NCBI GenBank assembly: GCA_001464765.1
Contig: LNDV01000038.1
Coordinates: 145,572 to 209,571, forward strand
Length of the DNA: 64,000 nt
Direction of reading: 5' to 3'
Source: Betaproteobacteria bacterium Ga0077526
GTDB lineage: Bacteria; Pseudomonadota; Gammaproteobacteria; Burkholderiales; Ga0077523
Under the pieces are notes generated by a model. That model saw only the letters and a list, made by a program, of their open reading frames with translations, searched no databases and had not been told where the DNA came from. Shown here piece after piece: positions 53,008 to 61,223 of the stretch. The first letter of the stretch is position 1. The number at the start of each line of letters is the position of its first letter. The position numbers were made by a program, and so were the translations under genes.

Positions 53008-54006
53008 TCAGGCGAACTGACGGAGGAATCGGAGATCCCCCTCGTAGAACAGGCGCAGATCGGTGACGCCATAGCGCAGCATGGTGAGACGCTCCAGACC
53101 CGAACCGAACGCAAAACCGATGTAGCGCTCGGGGTCGAGACCGAAATTGCGGATGACGGTCGGGTGCACCTGACCGGACCCGGAAATTTCGAGCCAGCGG
53201 CCCTTGAGCGGCCCATCGCCGAATGCCATGTCGATCTCGGCCGAAGGCTCGGTGAACGGAAAGAACGAAGGCCGGAATCGCACCTGCAGCGCGTCGGTCT
53301 CGAAGAACTGTCGCAGGAAGTCGGTGTAGACGCCCTTCAGGTCGGCGAAGCTGATGTCTTCTCCGATCCACAGCCCTTCGACCTGATGAAACATCGGCGA
53401 GTGGGTTGCGTCGGAATCGACCCGATAGGTACGCCCGGGGGCAATCACCTTGATCGGCGGCTGATGCATGCACGCATAGCGCACCTGCATCGGGCTGGTG
53501 TGCGTGCGAAGCAGCAGGCCGCCTTCGACATAGAAGGTGTCGTGCATCGACCGAGCCGGGTGGTTCTCAGGCTGATTGAGCGCCGTGAAGTTGTACCAGT
53601 CGGTCTCGATCTCGGGGCCATCCGCCACGTCGAAACCGATCGACGCGAAGATCTCCTCCACTCGACGCCACGTACGCATCACGGGATGGATGCTGCCCCG
53701 GCCACGGCCCCGACCCGGGAGGGTGACGTCCACGGATTCCTCCGTGAGACGGGCTTCCAGCGCCGCCTGGGCGAGCGCATCGCGTCGGGCGACCAGTGCG
53801 GCCTCTACGGCATCCTTCAGGGCATTCAGCTTCTGACCGGCAACCTTGCGCTCATCGGGCGCAAGCCGTCCGAGACCCTTGGAGGCTTCCGTAAGGACCC
53901 CGGCCTTGCCGACAAAGCGCGCCTTGACCTGTTCAAGTTCGGCCGCATCGCCTGCCGCTGCGAAAGCGTGTTCCGCGGCGGCCACTACGCCATCGAGATC
54001 TTCCAT
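53008..54006 (-). CDS. pheS: Phenylalanyl-tRNA synthetase alpha subunit
   Basis: A 332-residue catalytic subunit: N-terminal coiled coil (1-90), motif 2 region THTSPMQVR and PGRTYRVDSDATHSPMFHQVEG, and motif 3 GFAFGSGLERLTMLRYG near the end. The segment FTEPSAEID and the alanine in the FGSG region keep the normal phenylalanine pocket layout. It starts 35 bases after a terminator-like hairpin that separates it from rplT. Confidence 0.96.
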   Translation of the reverse strand: MEDLDGVVAAAEHAFAAAGDAAELEQVKARFVGKAGVLTEASKGLGRLAPDERKVAGQKLNALKDAVEAALVARRDALAQAALEARLTEESVDVTLPGRGRGRGSIHPVMRTWRRVEEIFASIGFDVADGPEIETDWYNFTALNQPENHPARSMHDTFYVEGGLLLRTHTSPMQVRYACMHQPPIKVIAPGRTYRVDSDATHSPMFHQVEGLWIGEDISFADLKGVYTDFLRQFFETDALQVRFRPSFFPFTEPSAEIDMAFGDGPLKGRWLEISGSGQVHPTVIRNFGLDPERYIGFAFGSGLERLTMLRYGVTDLRLFYEGDLRFLRQFA

Positions 54007-54040
54007 CAGTGCCCTGCCCGTCCTGCGCCCCTCGGGGAAG

Positions 54041-54069
54041 AAAAAAAAGGAGGCACGAGGGCCTCCTTT
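54041..54069 (-). terminator. Terminator or attenuator between rplT and pheS
   Basis: On the minus strand a 9-bp stem (54069-54061 with 54054-54046, AAAGGAGGC) is followed by eight T. It ends only 35 bases before the pheS start, leaving little room for a separate promoter, so partial read-through or attenuation is likely. In E. coli the same place holds the pheM leader and pheST attenuator; the 19 bases between the rplT stop and the hairpin cannot encode a pheM-sized leader. Confidence 0.8.
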
Positions 54070-54088
54070 CGGTTTGTGCCTCTATCCG

Positions 54089-54448
54089 TTACCGGCCGAG
54101 GCTTGCCTTTGCCTGGCTGACCAGTGCCGCGAACGCCGCCTTGTCGAACACGGCGAGATCGGCGAGCACCTTGCGGTCCACTTCGATTGCCGCCTTCTTC
54201 AGGCCGTTCATGAACACGCTGTAGGTCATGCCCAGTTCACGCGCACCGGCGTTGATACGGGCGATCCAGAGGCGACGGAAATCGCGCTTGCGGTTGCGGC
54301 GGTCGCGATAGGCATACTGCCCGGCGCGCATGACCGCTTCTTTTGCGATCCGGAACACATTCTTCCGACGGCCGCGGTACCCCTTGGCCTTCGCGAGAAT
54401 CTTCTTGTGGCGGGCGCGTGCGGTTACTCCGCGTTTGACTCGTGGCAT
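54089..54448 (-). CDS. rplT: 50S ribosomal protein L20
   Basis: A 119-residue protein of normal length starting MPRVKRGVTARARHKKIL, the invariant L20 N-terminus. It binds 23S rRNA early in 50S assembly and, in E. coli, represses its own operon. Follows rpmI by 12 bases. Confidence 0.97.
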   Translation of the reverse strand: MPRVKRGVTARARHKKILAKAKGYRGRRKNVFRIAKEAVMRAGQYAYRDRRNRKRDFRRLWIARINAGARELGMTYSVFMNGLKKAAIEVDRKVLADLAVFDKAAFAALVSQAKASLGR

Positions 54449-54460
54449 CTCCGACCTCCC

Positions 54461-54658
54461 TTAGGCGTACGGCATCATGGCGCGCACTGCGCGCGTGTTG
54501 GACTCGTGCACCTGCGTCGAACCGCGGAGGTGACGCTTACGCTTCGTGGACTTCTTCGTGAGGATGTGGCGCAGGAAAGCCTGCCCGCGCTTGATGCCAC
54601 CACTGCCCTGGGCGCGGAAGCGCTTGTGCGCGCTGCGCTTGGTCTTCATCTTCGGCAT
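54461..54658 (-). CDS. rpmI: 50S ribosomal protein L35
   Basis: A 65-residue protein starting MPKMKTKRSAHKRF, full length. The frame stays open 48 codons upstream, but the conserved N-terminus fixes the start at 54658. 220 bases separate it from infC, space that could hold the L20-binding regulatory RNA known from E. coli; I could not confirm a structure. Confidence 0.97.
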   Translation of the reverse strand: MPKMKTKRSAHKRFRAQGSGGIKRGQAFLRHILTKKSTKRKRHLRGSTQVHESNTRAVRAMMPYA

Positions 54659-54878
54659 GTCGAACTCCTGTCTTGGCTGCACCCACCGGCGGCCCGCACC
54701 CTGCGGACGCTTCCCGTAGCCGGAAAAGTGCTTGTTACGGGCCGGTTCTCCGCCGTGGAGACCGATCCCTCGATTGCCTGTCCCTGTCGGGACGGGCGCC
54801 ATGCCTCGCGCCTCAGACCTGAAGGCCGTCGGTGCGATGCACGGAAACTGAATTCCCGGGTACTGCCTGCCGGACCGG

Positions 54879-55397
54879 TTACTTCTTCTTCGGGCCCAGC
54901 ATCATGACCATCTGCCGACCTTCGAGCTTGGGGAACTGCTCCACCAGCCCGTACGGCTCGAGATCCGCCTTCACGCGTTCCAGCAGCTTGATCCCGAATT
55001 CCTGGTGCGCCATCTCGCGGCCGCGGAACCGCAGCGTCACCTTGGTCTTGTCCCCTTCTTCGAGGAAGCGGATGAGGTTGCGAAGCTTGATCTGGTAGTC
55101 ACCGTCGTCGGTGCCCGGTCGGAATTTCACTTCCTTGACCTGGATCTGCTTCTGCTTGAGCTTGGCCTCGTGGCGCTTCTTGCTCTCGCTGTACTTGAAC
55201 TTCCCGTAGTCCATGATGCGGCATACGGGAGGCTTCGCCGTCGGGGCGATCTCCACGAGGTCCAACGCGGCCTCTTCGGCCATCTGGTTCGCGACCGAGA
55301 TGCTCACTACGCCAATGGGCTCTCCGTCCGGACCGACCAGTCGAACCTCAGGCACGTTGATCTCGCCGTTGGTTCGCAACTCACGCTCTTGAAGGAT
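54879..55397 (-). CDS. infC: Translation initiation factor IF-3 with an AUC start codon
   Basis: A 172-residue factor. The conserved N-terminus (LRTNGEINVPEVRLVG) is preceded in frame by CTT CAA GAG CGT GAG and an ATC at 55397-55395, seven bases after a perfect GGAGGT. There is no ATG, and GTG or TTG choices either lack a ribosome-binding site or cut the conserved start. IF-3 rejects non-AUG starts, so a rare start codon gives self-repression; E. coli infC uses AUU. N-domain, lysine-rich linker (about 76-95) and C-domain are intact, ending PKKK. It follows thrS by 21 bases. Confidence 0.93.
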   Translation of the reverse strand: MLQERELRTNGEINVPEVRLVGPDGEPIGVVSISVANQMAEEAALDLVEIAPTAKPPVCRIMDYGKFKYSESKKRHEAKLKQKQIQVKEVKFRPGTDDGDYQIKLRNLIRFLEEGDKTKVTLRFRGREMAHQEFGIKLLERVKADLEPYGLVEQFPKLEGRQMVMMLGPKKK

Positions 55398-55410
55398 GGG
55401 TGTGACCTCC
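55395..55410 (-). promoter_or_regulatory. infC ribosome-binding site and AUC start
   Basis: GGAGGT at 55410-55405, seven bases of spacer, then ATC at 55397-55395. This strong site decides the start of infC. Confidence 0.88.
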
Positions 55411-55418
55411 GCAAATGG

Positions 55419-57326
55419 TTAAGTGCCCGACGGCAGTTCCGCAGCCAGACGGGCCTGGAAGGCTTCCAGAGTCATCTGACCGAGGTTCTCGCCACCCCGG
55501 GCACGAACAGCTACCTGACCCGCGGCAACCTCTTTTTCGCCGACGATGATCTGATAAGGCAGCTTCCGCAAGCTATGTTCTCGAATCTTAAGGTTTATCG
55601 TCTCGTTTCTCAAGTCGGATTCGACCCGGTACCCCGCGGCCTGCAGCCGCTGGACCACCTGGGTGACGTACCCGGCATGGGCTTCGGTGATGTTCATGAC
55701 CACCACCTGCACCGGCGCGAGCCATAGCGGCATGGCGCCGGCGTGGTTCTCGATCAGGATGCCGATGAAGCGCTCGAGCGATCCCAGAATGGCCCGGTGC
55801 AGCATGACCGGGACCTTCCGGGCGTTGTCCTCGTCGACGTACTCCGCTCCCAGGCGCCCGGGCAGGGCGAAATCGAGCTGGAGCGTGCCGCACTGCCAGA
55901 CCCGGCCGATGGAGTCCTTCAGGGAGAACTCGATCTTCGGCCCATAGAAGGCGCCTTCCCCGGGATTCAGCACCCACTGGAGCCCCTTGGCATCCAGCGC
56001 GGCGCTCAGAGCGGCCTCGGCGCGGTCCCAGGTGGCGTCGTCGCCGATGCGCTTGGCTGGCCGGGTGGAAAGCTTGATGAGGATTTCGTGGAACCCGAAA
56101 TCCGCGTAGATGCTCTGAAGGAGCTCAATGAAGCTCGAGGCTTCCGACTGGACCTGATCCTCGCGGCAGAAGATGTGGGCGTCGTCCTGGGTGAAGCCGC
56201 GCACCCGCATGATGCCGTGCAGGGCACCCGAAGGCTCGTTGCGGTGGCAGGCTCCGAATTCGGCCAGCCGCAGCGGGAGGTCCCGGTAGCTCTTCAGTCC
56301 CTGGTTGAAGATCTGCACGTGTCCCGGACAATTCATGGGCTTCACGGCGTAGTCCCGGTTCTCGGACGCCGTGGTGAACATGTGTTCCCGGTAGTTCTCC
56401 CAGTGGCCCGAGCGTTCCCAGAGGACCCGATCCATCACCTGGGGGGTCCGGACCTCGCGATAGCCGCTCGCATTCAGGCGGCGCCGCACGTACTGCTCGA
56501 CCTGCTGCCAGATGGTCCAGCCGTGGGGATGCCAGAAGACCATCCCCGGGGCGTCGTCCTGGACGTGGAAGAGGTCCAGCTGCCGGCCGAGCTTGCGGTG
56601 ATCGCGCTTCTCGGCTTCCTCCAGCATGTGGAGGTACGCATCCTGGTCGGCCTTGGATGCCCAGGCCGTCCCGTAGATGCGGGTGAGCATCTCGTTGTTG
56701 GAGTTGCCGCGCCAGTAGGCCCCGGCAACCTTCATGAGCTTGAAGACCTTCAGCCGACCGGTGGAGGGCACGTGCGGACCGCGGCAGAGGTCGATGAAAT
56801 CACCCTCGCGGTAGAGCGAGATGGTCTCGCCCGCCGGGATCGCGGAGATCAGTTCGGCCTTGTAGGCCTCGCCGATGGACTTGAAGAATTCGACGGCCTT
56901 GTCGCGGCTCCACTCCTCCCGGCTCACCGGGAAGTCCCGGGCCGCCAGCTCCGCCATCTTGACCTCGATGGCAGCCAGATCGTCCGGGGTGAAGGGGCGC
57001 TTGTAGGAGAAATCGTAGTAGAAGCCGTTCTCGATCACGGGCCCGATGGTGACCTGGGCGTCCGGAAACAGTTCCTTGACGGCGTAGGCAAGCAGGTGGG
57101 CTGTCGAGTGGCGCAGGACTTCGAGGCCTTCCGGATCCTTGGCGGTGACGATCGCCACCGCGGCATCCCGGTCGATCACATGGGAGAGGTCGACCAGACG
57201 ACCGTCGACCTTGCCGGCCAGCGCCGCCTTGGCCAGCCCCGGGCCGATGGCCGCAGCCACCTCCCCGACGCTCACCGGGCCGGAAAACTCTTTGGTCGCC
57301 CCATCGGGCAGACGAATCGAAGGCAT
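55419..57326 (-). CDS. thrS: Threonyl-tRNA synthetase
   Basis: A 635-residue enzyme: TGS domain (1-60), second additional (editing) domain with HSTAHLLAYAVKELFP, class II core with zinc ligand Cys in MNCPGHVQIF and motif 2 CHRNEPSGALHG, and C-terminal anticodon-binding domain (about 530-635). The ATG at 57326 gives the standard MPSIRLPDG start; the open frame extends further without homology. First protein gene of the translation operon, after tRNA-Val. Confidence 0.97.
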   Translation of the reverse strand: MPSIRLPDGATKEFSGPVSVGEVAAAIGPGLAKAALAGKVDGRLVDLSHVIDRDAAVAIVTAKDPEGLEVLRHSTAHLLAYAVKELFPDAQVTIGPVIENGFYYDFSYKRPFTPDDLAAIEVKMAELAARDFPVSREEWSRDKAVEFFKSIGEAYKAELISAIPAGETISLYREGDFIDLCRGPHVPSTGRLKVFKLMKVAGAYWRGNSNNEMLTRIYGTAWASKADQDAYLHMLEEAEKRDHRKLGRQLDLFHVQDDAPGMVFWHPHGWTIWQQVEQYVRRRLNASGYREVRTPQVMDRVLWERSGHWENYREHMFTTASENRDYAVKPMNCPGHVQIFNQGLKSYRDLPLRLAEFGACHRNEPSGALHGIMRVRGFTQDDAHIFCREDQVQSEASSFIELLQSIYADFGFHEILIKLSTRPAKRIGDDATWDRAEAALSAALDAKGLQWVLNPGEGAFYGPKIEFSLKDSIGRVWQCGTLQLDFALPGRLGAEYVDEDNARKVPVMLHRAILGSLERFIGILIENHAGAMPLWLAPVQVVVMNITEAHAGYVTQVVQRLQAAGYRVESDLRNETINLKIREHSLRKLPYQIIVGEKEVAAGQVAVRARGGENLGQMTLEAFQARLAAELPSGT

Positions 57327-57406
57327 GTTGTCGAGGCTGTCGAACCGGATCCTGAAAAGCCGGGCACAAGGCACCGGCGCGCCGCCTGCGTTGGGCGGCA
57401 ACCACG

Positions 57407-57466
57407 AAAAACACTCAGGAGCCAGTCCGACATCCGGCCGACCGGACCCCGAAACTGACTCCTGAG
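57407..57466 (-). terminator. Terminator between tRNA-Val and thrS
   Basis: On the minus strand CTCAGGAGTCAGT (57466-57454) pairs with ACTGGCTCCTGAG (57426-57414), 13 bp with one G-U pair, and an inner GC-rich hairpin; TGTTTTTCG follows. It begins 9 bases after tRNA-Val. thrS then needs its own promoter within 80 bases or read-through. Confidence 0.75.
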
Positions 57467-57474
57467 AGATGTCG

Positions 57475-57551
57475 TGGTAGGCGCGATTGGACTCGAACCA
57501 ACGACCCCCACCATGTCAAGGTGGTGCTCTAACCAGCTGAGCTACGCGCCT
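57475..57551 (-). tRNA. tRNA-Val (anticodon GAC)
   Basis: A 77-nt cloverleaf with encoded CCA. Acceptor AGGCGCG pairs with CGCGCCT; anticodon stem CCACC/GGTGG encloses TTGACAT, anticodon GAC; T arm GGTTCGAGTCC. It lies directly upstream of thrS. Confidence 0.96.
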
Positions 57552-57563
57552 GAAAGAACCGGG

Positions 57564-57592
57564 AGTTTAGCCGAATCGGTCGGCTTCTCCAA
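57564..57592 (-). promoter_or_regulatory. Possible promoter of tRNA-Val
   Basis: On the minus strand TTGGAG (57592-57587), 17 bases, TAAACT (57569-57564), followed by a C/G-rich discriminator. A moderate match in the expected place. Confidence 0.4.
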
Positions 57593-57613
57593 GAGAGGGC
57601 GACGCCCCTGCGC

Positions 57614-57919
57614 TCAGCGCATCTGGAACAGCTTGCCGAAGTTGGCGATGTCCAGGACCTGCTTCACCGTGCCACGGCAGTTGACCAGCGCGACACCCTT
57701 GGCGGAGGCCTGGGCCTTCTCCTTGAGCATCAGCAGCATGCCCAGCGCTGAGCTGTCGACGTAGTCGACCTGGCCGAAGTCGATCTCGAACTCCTTCACT
57801 TCGGAGGCCCCGAGCTGCGGCTCGTAGGCGTCCCGGAAATGCCGGTGTGCGTTGAAATCGAAACGCCCCGCCAGCTTGATGGTGGCCTTCGAACCTGCCT
57901 TCTGAACCTGTGCTTGCAT
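57614..57919 (-). CDS. STAS-domain anti-sigma-factor antagonist-like protein
   Basis: A 101-residue single STAS domain with the phosphorylatable-serine region VDYVDSSALGMLL (about residues 51-63). Such proteins are switched by serine kinases and phosphatases. It lies 31 bases after cheB on the same strand, so it may belong to the chemotaxis operon. No kinase partner is in the window. Confidence 0.9.
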   Translation of the reverse strand: MQAQVQKAGSKATIKLAGRFDFNAHRHFRDAYEPQLGASEVKEFEIDFGQVDYVDSSALGMLLMLKEKAQASAKGVALVNCRGTVKQVLDIANFGKLFQMR

Positions 57920-57950
57920 GATTGACTCCTGACTGCTGGGGAAACGTCGG

Positions 57951-59057
57951 TCAGACGCGTATCGCCCGCTCCGCCCCCAAGCGGGAGAGCACGCGTGATG
58001 CCATGTCGTCGAGCGGGACCACGTCGTCGACGCCGCCGAGGGCGATTGCCTCGCGCGGCATGCCGAAGACCACGCAGGTCGCCTCGTCCTGGGCGAACGT
58101 GTGAGCGCCCGCCTGCTTCATTTCCAGCATGCCGCTCGCGCCGTCCTTGCCCATGCCCGTCAGGATCACTCCCAAAGCATTGCGACCGACCACGTTGGCC
58201 GCGGATCGGAACAGCACATCCACGGACGGGCGGTGACGGTTCACGGGCGGCGCCTGCGACAGCTCGGTGACGAAATTCGCACCGCTCCGCGCGACCAGAA
58301 GGTGCGAATGGCCCGGTGCGATGTAGGCGTGGCCAGGAAGAATACGCTCTCCGCCCTGGGCTTCCGACACCGTGATCTTGCACTGCGAGTCGAGGCGCTG
58401 CGCGAACGACTTCGTGAATGCCTCAGGCATGTGCTGGGCGATGAGGATACCCGGACAGTCCGCCGGCATGCGAGTGAGGAACGCCTTGATGGCCTCCGTG
58501 CCGCCCGTGCTGGCGCCGACGATGATGAGCTTTTCCGTGGCCGACACGCGCGACAGCGACACCGGCAGCACCACATCGGCGCTGTTTGCCGGCGATGTAT
58601 CGAGCGGTTTGCTGCGGGCCACACGGGCGTTTGCCGCGATGCGGACCTTCTCCACGATCTCTCGGGCGGATTCCTGCATCCCGTTCTGGATATCGAACTT
58701 GGGCTTGGCCACGAAGTCGACGGCACCGAGTTCGAGCGCCTTCAGCGTCACTTCCGAGCCGCGGGCCGTCAGCGAGGACACCATGACCACCGGCGTCGGC
58801 TTCAGCCGCATCAGGCGGGACAGGAACTCCAGCCCGTCCATCTTCGGCATCTCCACGTCCAGCGTAATGACGTCCGGCTCGGTATCGCGAATGATCTCGC
58901 GAGCCACGATCGGGTCCGGCGCGACACCCACCACCTCGATGTCCGGCGCCGTTTCGAGCAGTTGCTTGAGCACCTTCCGGATGAGAGCCGAATCGTCGAC
59001 CACGACGACCCGGATCTTCCTGTCCTTGACTCGTAACGCCTGGGGCAATGCGCTCAT
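57951..59057 (-). CDS. cheB: Chemotaxis methylesterase/glutamine deamidase
   Basis: A 368-residue response regulator-esterase. Receiver domain (about 14-135; VVVDDSA and phospho-Asp in TLDVEMPKMDG), linker, then the CheB esterase domain (about 175-362) with Ser in GASTGGTEA, His in AQHMPEAF and Asp in TGMGKDGA. It removes receptor methyl groups during adaptation. ATG overlaps cheD (ATGA). Confidence 0.96.
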   Translation of the reverse strand: MSALPQALRVKDRKIRVVVVDDSALIRKVLKQLLETAPDIEVVGVAPDPIVAREIIRDTEPDVITLDVEMPKMDGLEFLSRLMRLKPTPVVMVSSLTARGSEVTLKALELGAVDFVAKPKFDIQNGMQESAREIVEKVRIAANARVARSKPLDTSPANSADVVLPVSLSRVSATEKLIIVGASTGGTEAIKAFLTRMPADCPGILIAQHMPEAFTKSFAQRLDSQCKITVSEAQGGERILPGHAYIAPGHSHLLVARSGANFVTELSQAPPVNRHRPSVDVLFRSAANVVGRNALGVILTGMGKDGASGMLEMKQAGAHTFAQDEATCVVFGMPREAIALGGVDDVVPLDDMASRVLSRLGAERAIRV

Positions 59058-59671
59058 GTAAAGAGCTCCACATCGCCGCTGACGGGGGCGACGCGAAGAC
59101 GCTTGGCGTAGTCGCTCTCGCGCGCCGCCAGCGTATCGTTGCGCGTGGAGCGCAGCTTCTTCACCATCACCTTGCCCGTCCTCGGGAAGTAATAGACCTT
59201 GCGGGGGAATTCGTCGAGGAGGTCCTTGGCCATGATCGGAATGTTCTCCATCGAGAGGTAACCCATCACGAACGCGGCGTTCCGCTGGCCGACGTTCGTC
59301 ACGGTCATGCCGCCCAGGACGTTGCCGCCGCCGAAGACCTTCGCTTCGAGGAAATTGCGGCGCGCCCCGAGCTTCACGAGCTCGTTGATCAGCAGTTCCA
59401 TCGCATACGTGCCATAGCGCGCCGATGACGAGAGCGGCGTTCCCGGCTCCGCCGTGGAGGCATCCGGCAGCATGAAGTGGTTGATGCCCCCGATACCGGC
59501 GGCAGCATCACGAATGCACGCGGCCACGCACGACCCGAGGGTCGTCACGAGCAGCATGTCGTCACGCGTCACGTAGTACTCGCCCGGCAGGATTTTCGCA
59601 GCCTGGCTGTCGAACGTGCGGTCGTAGTAGAGGTTGGTGGCGAGCGACTCGACCGCGGCATCAAACGCCAT
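59054..59671 (-). CDS. cheD: Chemoreceptor glutamine deamidase CheD
   Basis: A 205-residue CheD. Catalytic Cys in TLGSCVAAC (about residues 44-52) and His in GGINHFMLP (about 61-69) are both present. It deamidates receptor glutamines and tunes adaptation. Overlaps cheR by 11 bases and cheB by 4. Confidence 0.95.
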   Translation of the reverse strand: MAFDAAVESLATNLYYDRTFDSQAAKILPGEYYVTRDDMLLVTTLGSCVAACIRDAAAGIGGINHFMLPDASTAEPGTPLSSSARYGTYAMELLINELVKLGARRNFLEAKVFGGGNVLGGMTVTNVGQRNAAFVMGYLSMENIPIMAKDLLDEFPRKVYYFPRTGKVMVKKLRSTRNDTLAARESDYAKRLRVAPVSGDVELFT

Positions 59672-60566
59672 TGCTGCCCCGCTTCTGGACGAGGTCGTAG
59701 ACGGTCTTGCCGCGCAGATGAAACAGGTCGGACACGTGGAACAGACTTTCCGAATGCCCGACGAACAGCAGCGCGTCGGGCTGCATCAACGGCGCGAATC
59801 GCCGGAGGATGGCGGCCTGCGTGGGCTTGTCGAAATAGATCATCACGTTGCGGCAGAAGATGGCATCGAAGCTTCCCTTGACCGGCAACGGGCTCGACAG
59901 CAGATTCACCTGCTTGAATGTCACAAGACGCGCCAGTTCCGGACGCACCTTCACGTAGCCTTCCTGGTTACCCGTCCCGCGCATGAAGAAGCGCTTCATG
60001 CGCTCCGCCGACAGGCGTTCCACGCGTTCCAGCGGGTAGACGCCCGACTGGGCCTTCGCGAGCACATTGGTATCCAGATCGGACGCCAGGATCGTCACTG
60101 GCACATCGAAACTGCCGAGTGCCTCGACCACCGTCATGGCCAGCGAGTAGGGCTCCTCGCCCGTCGACGATGCGCAGCACCAGATGGACAGAGTCTTGCC
60201 TTTCCGGGCGGCCAGATGCTCGCCCAGGATCGGAAAGTGATGCTGTTCCCGGAAGAAGGACGTCAGGTTCGTGGTGAGCGAGTTGGTGAAAGCTTCCCAC
60301 TCGGCATCATCGGCCTCCCCGCTCTGGAGAAACCGGATGTACTCCGAGAACCGGGACATGCCGAGCGCGCGCAGCCGGCGTGCGAGCCGGCTGTACACCA
60401 TGTCCACCTTCACTGGAGACAGTGAGATGCCGGCGCGCTTGTAGATCAGCGTGCGCACCGATTCGAAATCCGCCGGGGTGTACTCGAACTCCCGGGCGGC
60501 TTCGCGATCCGTCGACGCCGGTGGCTCTGCCCGCGAAGGGGCAGTCGCCGCAGCACTGCGCATCAT
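59661..60566 (-). CDS. cheR: Chemotaxis methyltransferase
   Basis: A 301-residue SAM-dependent methyltransferase for receptor glutamates. N-terminal CheR helical domain (about 28-85), SAM motif WCCASSTGEEPYSLAM (about 128-143) and FCRNVMIYFD in the core. Two receptors nearby end in xWxxF, the kind of tether CheR binds. ATG overlaps the cheW stop (ATGA). Confidence 0.96.
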   Translation of the reverse strand: MMRSAAATAPSRAEPPASTDREAAREFEYTPADFESVRTLIYKRAGISLSPVKVDMVYSRLARRLRALGMSRFSEYIRFLQSGEADDAEWEAFTNSLTTNLTSFFREQHHFPILGEHLAARKGKTLSIWCCASSTGEEPYSLAMTVVEALGSFDVPVTILASDLDTNVLAKAQSGVYPLERVERLSAERMKRFFMRGTGNQEGYVKVRPELARLVTFKQVNLLSSPLPVKGSFDAIFCRNVMIYFDKPTQAAILRRFAPLMQPDALLFVGHSESLFHVSDLFHLRGKTVYDLVQKRGSNGV

Positions 60567-61075
60567 GCAGTCGCTTCGTCGACGAGCGCCATGTCGGCCG
60601 AGAGCATCAGCCGCTCGATATCCACCAGAATCAGCATGCGGTCCTCCACGGAACCGATGCCGGTGAGGTATCGCGTGTCGAAGCTCGAGGAGAACTCGGG
60701 CGCCGCCTTGATCTGTGACGGCTCCAGGGTCATGACGTCCGACACGCTGTCGACGACGATGCCCACCACGCGGCTGCCGAGATTCAGCACGATCACGACC
60801 GTGAACTGGTTGTACTCCGCCTTGCCGAGCCCGAACTTGATGCGCAGGTCGACGATCGGAACGATCACGCCGCGCAGATTGATCACACCCTTGATGAATT
60901 CAGGGGCATTCGCGATGGTCGTCACCGCGTCATAGCCGCGGATTTCCTGCACCTTGAGAATCTCGATGCCGTACTCCTCGACGCCCAGCCGGAACGTCAG
61001 GAACTCCCCCGCGGCGCGCGCGGAATCCGCGCCCGCCTTCCCCATCGGGTCATGCGTTTCCATCTTCATGGTCAT
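60563..61075 (-). CDS. cheW: Chemotaxis coupling protein
   Basis: A 170-residue CheW: one SH3-like coupling domain with EYGIEILKVQEIRG (about 34-47) and GVINLRGVIVPIVDLR (about 63-78). It links receptors to the kinase CheA, which is not in the window. GGAAGG precedes the ATG at 61075; a second in-frame ATG lies two codons on. First gene of cheW-R-D-B behind a sigma-28-like promoter. Confidence 0.95.
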   Translation of the reverse strand: MTMKMETHDPMGKAGADSARAAGEFLTFRLGVEEYGIEILKVQEIRGYDAVTTIANAPEFIKGVINLRGVIVPIVDLRIKFGLGKAEYNQFTVVIVLNLGSRVVGIVVDSVSDVMTLEPSQIKAAPEFSSSFDTRYLTGIGSVEDRMLILVDIERLMLSADMALVDEATA

Positions 61076-61099
61076 GCCTTCCAGTTGTCGCTGCAGGTA

Positions 61100-61126
61100 T
61101 TAGCGACCGCGCTTGCCGAAACTTGA
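61100..61126 (-). promoter_or_regulatory. Candidate sigma-28 (FliA) promoter of the cheWRDB operon
   Basis: On the minus strand TCAAGTTT (61126-61119), 11 bases, GTCGCTAA (61107-61100). Against TAAAGTTT-N11-GCCGATAA this is seven of eight and six of eight with exact spacing. The start near 61094 leaves about 19 bases with a ribosome-binding site before cheW. Confidence 0.6.
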
Positions 61127-61223
61127 CGTGCGGCACCGCGGTCCCGTCCCGGACGCTCGGCACCACCGGCACACGGCGGAACGAGACCAAGGAATCATTG
61201 ACTTGCGAACCAGCGGGCCGGGA

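Noticed and set aside
55743..57458. 571-codon plus-strand open frame opposite thrS
   Set aside because: Antisense shadow of threonyl-tRNA synthetase, low-complexity Leu/Gly/Val composition.
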